Part shown: positions 32,544-41,932 of the stretch, piece after piece
Position numbering within the stretch: the first letter of the stretch is position 1
Layout: every line of letters starts with the position of its first letter
Origin: Sorghum bicolor
Lineage: Eukaryota > Streptophyta > Magnoliopsida > Poales > Poaceae
Reading direction: 5' to 3'
Assembly: GCF_000003195.3 (NCBI RefSeq)
Contig: NC_012875.2
Location: forward strand, 19,833,445 to 19,897,444
DNA: 64,000 bases
Notes under the pieces: model-generated
What the model was told of the DNA's origin: nothing
Seen by the model: the letters and a program-made list of their open reading frames with translations, nothing else
Database searches by the model: none
Made by a program: the position numbers and the translations under genes

Positions 32544-35015
32544 CTGCTTATCTTGATGTAAGATAGGTGCATGATTTGCAAGGTACATATCATATGCTTA
32601 GAAATCAATTTAGACGCACCCAATAGAACTCCTAGATGACGTGTGTCATATGTAATCTTGCTTCTGTCCGTTTGTAGACATTGTAAGTTTTAGTGTAAGA
32701 TAGGTGCACAGTTTGTGCCTAATGCACTATAGTCTAAGAAACCATTTCGGACGCACCCGATGGTACTCCTAGGTAAAAGGCTCAAGTGAAAGCTCAATTT
32801 GGTCTATTTGGAGATAGTGCTAATCTTGATGCAAGATAGATGCACGGTCTGCATGGAACGTATTAGAGATAGTATTAGTTTTGGTGAAAGATATGTGCAC
32901 GGTTTGCGTCTAATGCACCAAAATTCTAAGAAACCATTTTGGAAGCACCTGTTGTTACTCCTAGGTGAAGAGGCTCAAGTGGAGGCTCGGTTCGGTTTGT
33001 TTAGAGATAGTGCTAGTCTTGATGCAAGATAGGTGCACGATTTTCATGGAACGTACCATATGCTTGGAAATCAATTTGGACGGACCCGATAGAACACCTT
33101 GATGACGTATGTCATTTGGAATCTCGCTTCGGTCCATTTGGAGACATTGTTAGTTTCGGTGCAAGATAGGTGCACAGTTTGCACCTAATGCACCATAGTC
33201 TAAGAAACCATTTTGGATGCACTTGTTGGTACTCCTAGGTGAAGGGGCTCAAGTGGATGCTCCGTTCGGTCTGTATGGAGATAGTGCTAATCTTGATGCA
33301 AGATAGATGCATGGTTTGCATGGAACATACGATATGCTTAGAAATCAATTAGAACGCACCTGATATAACCCCTTGATGATTTGTGTCATAACGAATCTTG
33401 CTTCGGTTTGTTTAGAGACAGTGTTAGTTTTGGTAGAAGATATGTGCACGGTTTACGCCTAATGCACCATAGGCTAAGAAACCATTTTAGACGCATCCGA
33501 TGGTACTCGTAGTTGAAGAGGCTCGATTTGGTCTATTCTGATATAGTGCTAATCTTGATGCAAGATAGTTGCACAGTTTGCATGGAACGTACCATATGTT
33601 AAGAAATCAATTTGGACGCACCCAATGGAACTCCTAGATGACATGTGTCATATGGAATCTCGCTTCGGTTTGTTTGGAGACAATGTTGGTTTCGGTGCAA
33701 GATAGGTGCATAGTTTGTGCCTAATGCACCATAGTCTAAGAAACCATTTTTGACGCACCTGTTTGTACTCTTTCATGAAGAGGCTCAAGTGGAAGCTCGG
33801 TTCGGTCTGTTTGGAGATATTGCTAATCTTGATGCAAGATAGTCTGCTTGGAAATCAATTTGGATGCACCCGATGGAACTCCTTGATGACGTGTGTCATA
33901 TGGAATCTCTCTTTGGTCTGTTTAGAAATAGGGTTAGTTTCGGTGCAAGATATGTGCATGGTTTGCGCCTAATGCACCATAGTCTAAGAAACCATTTTGG
34001 AAGCACCTGTTGGTACTTCGGTGAAGAGGTTCAAGTGGAAGCTCGGTTTGATCTATTTGGAGATAGTGCTAATCTTGATGCAAGATAGATGCACGGTCTG
34101 CATGGAACATACCATATGCTTAGAAATTAATTTGGACACACCCGATAGAACTCCTTCATGATGTGTGTCATATGGAATCTCGCTTTGGTGTGCTTAGAGA
34201 CAGTATTAGTTTCGGTGCAAGATATGTGCATGGTTTGCGCCTAATGCACCAAAGTCTAAGAAACCATTTTGAAAGCACCTGTTGGTACTCCTATGTGAAC
34301 ACGATCAAGTGGAGGCTCGGTTCGGTCTGTTTAGAGATAGTGCTAATCTTGATGCAAGATAGGTGCACGATTTGCATGGAACATACCATATGCTCAGAAA
34401 TCAATTTGGATGCACCAGATGGAACTCCTTGATGACATATGTCATATGGAATCTCACTTCGGTCCGTTTAGAGACAGTGTTAGTTTCGGTGCAAGATAGG
34501 TGCACGGTTTGCACCTAATGCACCATAGGATAAGAAACCATTTTGGACGCACCCGATGGTACTCCTCGGTCAAGGGGCTCAAGTGAAAGCTTAGTTTGGT
34601 CTATTTGGAGATAGTGCTAATCTTGATGCAAGATAGATGCATGGTTTGCATGGAACATACGGTATGGTCAGAAATCAATTAGGACGCACCTGATATAACT
34701 CCTTGATGATGTGTGTCATATATATGGAATCTTGCTTCGGTTCGTTTTGAGATAGTGTTAGTTTTGGTAGAAGATATGTGCACGGTTTACACCTAATGCA
34801 CCATAGGCTATGAAACCATTTTACACGCATCCGATGGTACTCGTAGTTGAAGAGGCTCAAGTGGAGGCTCGATTTGGTCTGTTCAGATATAGTGCTAATC
34901 TTGATGCAGGATAGTTGCATGGTTTGTGCCTAATGCACCATAGTCTAAGAAACCATTTTGGAAGTACCTTTTGGTACTTCGGTGAAGAGGGTCAAGTGGA
35001 AGCTCGGTTTGATCT
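32544..35015 (+). repeat. Centromeric satellite, forward orientation
   Basis: Satellite in + orientation, starting abruptly with TGCTTATCTTGATG, part of one monomer type. One monomer near 32858 has lost about 97 bp (GGAACGT joined to ATTAGAGATAG). It ends at 35015, where element B is inserted; 35011-35015 (GATCT) is the left target-site copy. Confidence 0.9.
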
Positions 35016-36549
35016 TGTAAGGATCAAGATGCCCAAGAGGGGGGGTGAATTGGGCTTCTCTAAAAATTTAAGCAACCTACAAGCTCCAATTCAACCCCTT
35101 GTGCCTAGTGTGACCTAGAGAGCTACCGGATAAAAGTTTTGCAACCTAGTTCCAATCCTATTCTAGCATGGCAATTCTAAGAATGTAAAAGCACAAAGTA
35201 AATGCTAGAAGTGAAGGAGTAGTGGAAGAAAGTGCTCGGCGATGTTTTGTCGAGGTATCGGAGAGTCGCCACTCTCCACTAGTCCTCGTTGGAGCACCCG
35301 CGCAAGGGTCTTGCTCTCCCTTGGTCCGCGCAAGGACCAAGTGCTCTCTACGGGCTGATTCTTCGACACTCCGCCGCGGTGAATCGCCCAAAACCGCTCA
35401 CAAGCTTGACACGAGCCACCCACAAGAACTCCGGGCGGTCTTCGTGCCTCCAATGACCACCGAACCGTCTAGGCGATGGCGATCACCAAGAGTAACAAGC
35501 AAAGAACTCTCACTTGACCCAAACAAGGCTCTAGAGAGTGGTGGATGTACACTTGACTCTTGGAACTCACTAGAGAAGGATTCTCTCAAGAAAACACTCA
35601 AACTTCAATCCTCTCTAGGCTCTTGCAACTCTCTTGCTCCACAACAAGTTTCTCTGATGTTCAAAAGGGCAAGAGACCTCTCATGGACGAGGTGGAGGAG
35701 TATAAATACTATCCACGAAGTCCAAAGGTCGGCCAACCGTTTTCCACTGAAAACGGGGTCACCGGACGCACATTATGTTGCACCGGACGCACTGCACCGA
35801 GCGTCCGGTGCTTCATAACGGCTACCTGTACTTCTCTCTGACAGGTCACCGGACGCTAACTCCCAGCGTCCGGTGCACCGTCCGGTGCTCGGGAGAACTT
35901 TACAAGCTCCCTGCGCATGGGACCGGACGCTACCCGTTGCGTCCGGTGCTCAGGGAAGGCTTGCAACCTCCCTGGGTATGGGACCGAACGCTACCCGGTG
36001 CGTCCGGTGCTAGCGTCCGGTGCCTAACCCTAAGCACCACACTGTTCTAACGGCTAGGGACCTCACCGGACGCACTCACAGAGCGTCCGGTGCAGCGTCC
36101 GGTGCCCCTTTGGGCACCCAAACTTCGTCGCAACGCGATCGCTCCAAAACGAAGTTGGTTCCTCTCGATCTAAGGACTATCTCTGAGCTGCCTAGTGCTA
36201 GGTTTACCAAGTGTGCACCACACCTAAACCTAAAGCCTTGCCTAAGTCAAGCTACTAGATCAAAGCCCCTCTTAATAGTACGGTCAAAGGAAAACAAAGT
36301 CCTAAACTACTCTAAGTGCCCTTCTTCACCATATGGCACTTAGACCTAGTCTAGTCTTGACGATGTCCATCCGTCCTTTGAAAACCGAAACGATTTCCAC
36401 TATTAAGTTGGCATGTACGTCCCTGTTCATCGAGTACCTATTTACCATGACCTTACCTATGACTTTGCCTCTGCAAAACACACGTTAGTCATAGTAATCA
36501 ATAATGTCATTAATCACCGAAATCACTTAGGGGCCTAGATGCTCTTTCA
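35016..36549 (-). repeat. Element B 3' LTR (1534 bp)
   Basis: On the + strand it starts TGTAAGGATC (the other LTR has TGAAAGGATC) and ends GCTCTTTCA. The CCGGACG/CGTCCGG module is at about 35757-36110, and TATTTATA on the - strand at 35701-35708 is the TATA box. The 82-198 residue open frames here recur in the other LTR and follow from the sequence, not from a gene. Confidence 0.92.
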
Positions 36550-36989
36550 ATCTCCCCCTCTTTGGTGATTGATGACAACCTCGAGTATGAAAAGAGTTGA
36601 GGTTTTTAAAGTGACTTGGTTTCAATAAGCATGTTGCACTAAGAACAACGGGATTAGTCATGCTTATATCAAGCAAGTCCAATATCCTGCAGGATATAAA
36701 CAAAAGGCTCATAAGTACATCGGAGTAAAACGCGGAAGCAAAGGTAATATGAGCCAAAACACATGACATTAAGATATCACATTAAGCACAAGTCATGTCT
36801 CACAACCATAGTATCTCACACAAGTTCAATGCATGGAAGTAAACGTGATGCATGATAAAGTAGCACACATAAAAAGTATCTCAAAAGAATAAACTCCTAA
36901 ACACCCTCTCTAGCTAAACTCATAAACACCCTCTCTAGCTCCCGCTAACTCATGCACTCTCTCCCCCTTTGGCATCAAGCGCCAAAAAC
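36550..36989 (-). other. Element B region between extra ORF and 3' LTR, with polypurine tract
   Basis: The polypurine tract (AAAGAGGGGGAGAT on the - strand, about 36551-36564) directly precedes the 3' LTR. The rest is AT-rich untranslated sequence with a short tandem duplication of CACCCTCTCTAGCT at about 36900-36940 and another purine tract (AAAGGGGGAGAGAG, - strand) near 36960. No gene. Confidence 0.65.
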
Positions 36990-39565
36990 CTAAGAAGACG
37001 GTGGAGGAGGCAGAGCAGTGGAGTCCCTCGGCACGGCCACGAAGCGAGCTGCATCATCTGAACTGTCAGCCGTCGAGGCAGAGGAGGTGGAGTGACCCTC
37101 TGAAGCTGCAGGAGCTGGTGAAGCGGTCCAGGTCTGCTCTGGAGCTGTCACAGGCTGTGCTGGCTGCTCGAGTCTGGCTGACGAAGCAGGCACGAGCTCG
37201 GTCGCGGTAGCTGTCGTCTCTGGTACTGTAGAAGATGGTGCAAGCTGCTCGGACGACGCTACAGACGACGACAGAAGCTCTGTAGTGGTAACTGGCACCG
37301 TAAAGACTGCACGAGCCTGTAGAGGAGGAGGCGTAGTGTCACCAGTCAGAGCACTGTAGGTGAAGCTGAGGTGCGGATCTGTCTGCGAGTCCCACACAAG
37401 CTGTGACGCTGACGCTGACTGAGGAGTGAAGCCTGAGCGGAGAGGGGTGAACTGAGGTACCTGCTCAAAGCCAGAAGAAATAGCACCCTGGAAGACCTGG
37501 TGCTGTGCGTCGAGAACGGCTGACTCTGAGCTGGTAGCTGGAGAGGCTGCTGTGACTGACTCTGAGTCAGAGGCGCTGGAGTAGGTGGCCTGACAGTCGA
37601 CGTGCCTGGGAGCTAGATCTGCGGGAGCTGGATCCCTGAGGCGGCCATGAGAGCGGCCATCATCGCTGTCTGCTGGGCCTAGAAAGCAAGCTGCTGCTCC
37701 TGAAAGGTGAGAAACTGACGCTGGAGCTCATCCTGCCTAGCCTGCACGGCTGCATTGATGGCAGCCTGATCCCTATCTCGCCTCTCCTGCTCCTCAGCTG
37801 CACGGCGCTGATCTGCCCTCATTCCCTCTAAGATAGCAAGCAGGGCAGGGTCTGAAGCACTTGAAGAACCGCCTGCCTCGTGGTTGTGTGCTCTGGGAGG
37901 GAGATCTGTCACTGGCGGCTGATAGTCATCATCTGAGCTGTCTGACGCAAAATCAAACTCTCCCTCAGCCCCTGCATCGGCGAAAGCTCCAATCACTATG
38001 TCCTGTTGCTCCTCTGTCTCTGCAACTGCTACTGTACTGCGGGTGCCCCTAGGAGAAGGTGGGGGCACCGGTCCACGTGGAGCACGAGGAGGAGGTGCAG
38101 CTCTGAGGTCGTGGTGTGCTCGCAGCATCTGCCTGGGGTCATAGTGAGGGAAGACGGTGTCTGACTCTGTCAACTCCCTCTGCAAGTGAGCTGGCAGGGG
38201 TAGAGGCCTGGCACGAAGAATCAGCAGGGTAATCCAGTGTGCGTACGGCAACTGACGCCGACCCCTAAAGCTCTCAGAGATGGTATCCTCTATCTCTGAG
38301 ACGATCAGATCCCATAAATCAAACTGCGTCTGGGAGATGAGGTGAGCGACGAGCCACTGCTGGATACGAGTGAAGCCGTCTCTATAGCCTGTCCTGGGGA
38401 GAAGAGTCTTCCTCAACACAAAGTCAAGGATCCTAGCTGGGCGTGTCAAATCTCCCACTGTCCTGCTGGAGCCCTCCCCAAAAGGTGGACGGAAACAGGG
38501 AGCCACGAAGTCAACTGGTGGTATCTCACCACCGTGAGGACGACGAGGGGGATCCACGTTCCCATAGCACAGCTGGTGAATCCTGGTGGGAGAGGCTCGC
38601 AGTCCAAGCACCTCTCTAGCCCTCTGAGCTGTCACTCTGTAGTCTGTCCCCGCCAGTGCGTAGTGGATATAACTGTGATCTGGAGAAACCCACATTGACA
38701 CGTAGAACTCTCTGACCCACTCCTCACAGTAAGTGCCGGGGAGTGCTAGTAACTCTGGAAGTCCGTGGAGGTAGGTGAAATACTGACGAATGTCTGCTCC
38801 AACCACGTTCCCCAGTATCTCTAGGTCTATCACTCTGTGCTCCCTAAACTGTTCCTGAGAGCGAACCAGTGCCTCGTAGATGTCCTCCTGGACTACTGTG
38901 TAGAACCTGGCACCGGCTCTGGGATCCCGAGCAGCTGGGAACCATGTAGGAAATGGAACAAACCGCAGCTGCTGGATCTCTCTAGCTGACACAAGAGAAA
39001 GATCCCTATGGATCCTGACTGGACTCTGTCGTGAAGCTGGAGTGCCTCTGGCTGGTGTGGCACGAGCAGTGGAGGTAGACTGACTCTGCGTACCAGTCCG
39101 AGGAGTGGCCTGGGTACGAGCACGAGTCGACCTCCTGAGGGTCTGCTCCTGCTCCTGCTCCTATGCTGGACCCACTGCCTGTGTCTCTGTCTCTGTCTCT
39201 GGATCCTCCTGAGCCGGATCCCTAACCACGAGCCTAATCCTCTGTCCTCCAATCGTCACGGTGCCTGGAGGGGATCCATGGAATGCCTCTGTCTCAAGAA
39301 CTGCACGCCGCTGCCGTGGCGTGAGGTCATCCCCGATCTTCAGGGCACCTGAACGACCACCCCTCTTGGCTGCCTCAGCCGCTGCTGCAACTGCCTCTGC
39401 GACCTCTGCATCTCTGTCACTGGCCTTGCGCTTCTTGGTGGCCAGCTTCTTGCCTTTCCCTTTCTCTGCCACTGACAGGCGACGGGGAGGATCACCTCCA
39501 CCATCACCCCCTAGGGAACCTCCTGAGCCAGCTACCGGACCACTGACGTTCTTGGTATGAGCCAT
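36990..39565 (-). pseudogene. Extra ORF downstream of pol (env-position protein), broken by stops and a frameshift
   Basis: Starts at ATG 39565 (MAHTKNVSG) and is about 858 codons if read through. N-terminus is Gly- and Lys/Arg-rich (KGKGKKLATKKRKAS, a possible nuclear signal). A folded middle (38992-38150; FVPFPTWFPAARDP, VREFYVSMWVSPD, RAREVLGLRASP) resembles the putative plant transposon protein family (Transposase_32-like). An acidic linker and a Q-rich coiled coil follow (AEEQERRDRDQAAINAAVQ), then a Pro/Ser/Thr-rich tail (37397-36990). Breaks: in-frame TAG at 39161-39163, 37679-37681 and 37613-37615, and a frameshift at about 37500-37560. It occupies the position of the env-like gene of SIRE elements, but I see no signal peptide or clear membrane segment. 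Function unknown. Confidence 0.72.
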
Positions 39566-40135
39566 TGCAAATCAGGCGTCCGACAAGCAACCGACTGACA
39601 ACGGAGAACAAAACGCTGCAGAGAATAGACAAGATAGGATATATATAAGAAATTATATCGACTAGAGATGAGACAAACCTATAGATCGCAAGAATAGATA
39701 AGATACAGGCGCGAACGGCTTACGAACCGAGGACGAGATGCGTTCCCAAGGAGATATCGCGATCGAAGACTGCCGGAGAACGCGTATCTTCTCCTTAAGG
39801 TGCTGCACAGGGTTAACGAAGAAGATCGAGGTCAATAACCCTTTTCTAATCCAAAGAAACGAAACCTCAAACACCTTAAGGGCATGAACCAAAGGACTCA
39901 CCCAAACCCTTGAAATCTCGCGAAATCAGATCCACGCGAGAAGAGGAGGGAGGGGGACGAGTCCGTGGCGGATCTGGCGCGGGAAAAGGCCAAGGTCGCC
40001 GGAGACTCGGCGAACGGACGTCGGCGGCAGCGGGTCGGCGACTTAGGGCACGGGTGGCTTGGGCGAGGACAGCGGAAGTAAGAGAAACGACCGCTCGAAG
40101 CCCCTGAGCGCGGGCTTTATGCGCCCGCCGCGGGG
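39566..40135 (-). promoter_or_regulatory. Candidate leader with 5'UTR intron for the extra ORF
   Basis: On the - strand, GC-rich sequence with a TATA-like GCATAAAG (about 40112-40119) leads into a CT-rich leader. It then shows a donor-like TTTGG|GTGAGT (GT at about 39902) and acceptor-like TTCTCTGCAG|CG (AG at about 39616). An alternative acceptor GTGCAG is near 39800. The intron would be about 290 nt and end 50 nt upstream of the ATG at 39565. This is the look of a grass host-gene 5'UTR inside a retrotransposon. Splice use and transcription start are inferred only from sequence. Confidence 0.45.
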
Positions 40136-40410
40136 TCACCGGACGCTCTTAATGTGGCACCGGACGCGTCCGGTGACCACCGGACTCATGCGCAGAGAAG
40201 ATTGCAAATCGGCATTGCACCGGACGATGGGCACCGGACGCTGGCTTTAGCGTCCGGTGCTTCAGGTCACACCAGGTGAGCACCGGACGCACAACACCGG
40301 ACGCTATAGGGATACTGTTCCTGCGTCCAGTGAATGCAGTCTGGCACACTCACCGCACCGGACGCACAGAGGCAGCGTCCGGTGCATCGTCCGGTGCTCC
40401 TCTGAGCACT
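40136..40410 (-). promoter_or_regulatory. U3-like CCGGACG module inside element B
   Basis: A cluster of CCGGACG/CGTCCGG motifs, including a full ACCGGACGCGTCCGGT palindrome near 40158, lies in the internal region between RNase H and the extra ORF. It resembles part of B's own LTR: both contain GGTCACCGGACGC followed after about 10 bp by GCACCGGACGC, and CGTCCGGTGC(T/C)CCT. In the LTRs of A, B and C this module sits just upstream of the TATA box, and here it sits just upstream of the extra ORF's leader. Confidence 0.6.
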
Positions 40411-40909
40411 TTTTCAACTTAGCACCACGCCCGACTTTGACCCAACCAAGTTCCATTTCTAAAAGCACACAAATAAAAACAAAATGGAACTGGTATGAGT
40501 GACTTCTCTCAAACTCTCTAATTTTCACAAATATTTAGCCATAGGCTTAGTAGTTTTTATGAAAATAATTCGAGAAAATCACCAAGGAGCATCGTATGGC
40601 CATAAAGCTAGGGGTTTGGATCACAATGAGCTTTGAATGCTCCCCCTATCTATCGACGAACACAGCGGATGCTCAACGAGTAACCGAAAAGAAACGGTCA
40701 ACTAACAAGCATGCATATGATATGAGTTGTAATGCAATACTTGAAAGTAAACTAATGCTTGTCAAGTTTGATCCAAGGTTAAGCTTTTTCACACACACAA
40801 GGGGGTTATCTTAACCATGTTAGACAAGCCCTACATGCAAGTTGGATTTTAGTTTTAGTATGCATGATATGCAAAACAAAAGTTATTTACAAGATTCAAC
40901 ACACAACTT
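40411..40909 (-). other. Element B post-pol spacer with conserved block
   Basis: Untranslated. A block at about 40765-40820 (AAGATAACCC, GTGTGAAAAAGCTT on the - strand) is shared with A (18340-18397) and C (47716-47775). A purine tract ATAGGGGGAGCA (- strand) lies near 40640. No ORF supported. Confidence 0.6.
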
Positions 40910-41932
40910 TTATCTTTTAGTGAAGTTGGATAGGTCAAGCACATTAAGTTCATTTCTCAACATACAAAACCTAGCTTCATCTAGGGGTTTTGTGAAGATA
41001 TCCGCCAATTGATTTTCCGTTCCCACATTCTCTAGAGATATATCACCTTTAGCAACATGATCCCTAAGGAAGTGGTGGCGGATGTCAATATGTTTTGTGC
41101 GGGTGTGTTGAACCGGGTTGTTTGCAAGTTTTACGGCACTTTCGTTGTCACACAACAAAGGTACTTTGTCTAGTACTACTTCATAGTCTAGCAAAGTTTG
41201 TTTCATGTAGAGTATTTGTGCACAACAAGCACCGACGGCAATGTATTTCGCCTCGGCCGTTGACAAGGCAACACTATTTTGTTTCTTTGACATCCAAGAG
41301 ACAAGTGATCTACCTAGGAAATGGCACCCTCCGGATGTGCTTTTTCTATCAATCCGGCACCCGGCATAATCCGAATCGGAATAGCCTACAAGTTGGAATC
41401 TTGCACCTTTGGGATACCACAAGCCTAGGCAAGGTGTGTATTTTAGATACCTAAGAATTCTCTTGACCGCAATCAAGTGAGATTCCATAGGCATTGCTTG
41501 ATATCTTGCACACATACACACACTAAACATTATATCGGGCCTAGATGCGGTGAGGTAGAGTAGACTTCCTATCATGGAGCGATAGAGAGTCTTTTCAATT
41601 GGGTTACCTCCCTCATCCAAGTCGAGATGCCCATTTGATGCCATGGGAGTCTTGATTGGCTTGCAATCCATCATCTTGAACCTCTTGAGAAGATCTTGAG
41701 TGTACTTCTCTTGAGAGATGAAGACCCCTTCCTTCATTTGCTTGACTTGAAATCCTAGGAAGAAGGATAGCTCGCCAATCATGGACATCTCAAACTCCTT
41801 GGACATCAAATCACCAAATTCCTTGCAAAAATCTTCATTAGTAGAGCCAAAAATAATATCATCAACATAAACTTGGCAAATGAAGATTTCCCCATTCATT
41901 TTCTTGGTGAAGAGTGTTGTGTCAACTTTCAC
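40910..41932 (-). pseudogene. pol: Element B pol, 3' part: reverse transcriptase palm and RNase H
   Basis: Continuation of pol after a frameshift at about 41940-41955. It begins in the reverse transcriptase (VDTTLFTKK), with the catalytic YVDD in [13 protein letters not shown], then the connection (SRPDIMFSVCMCARYQ) and RNase H ([53 protein letters not shown]) to a normal stop. STAEAK replaces the STAEAE seen in element C. The reverse transcriptase would copy element RNA into DNA and RNase H would remove the RNA strand. There is no start codon of its own: the first codon in this frame after the break is not ATG, so this piece is not expected to be made. Confidence 0.88.

Noticed and set aside
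35222..35818. 198-residue + strand frame, repeated identically at 56423-57019
   Set aside because: It is antisense within both B LTRs; identity follows from the LTRs being copies of each other. Not a gene.
37679..39565. Classical envelope gene
   Set aside because: The position fits, but no signal peptide, hydrophobic transmembrane stretch or cleavage motif is visible, so I call it an extra ORF of unknown function.
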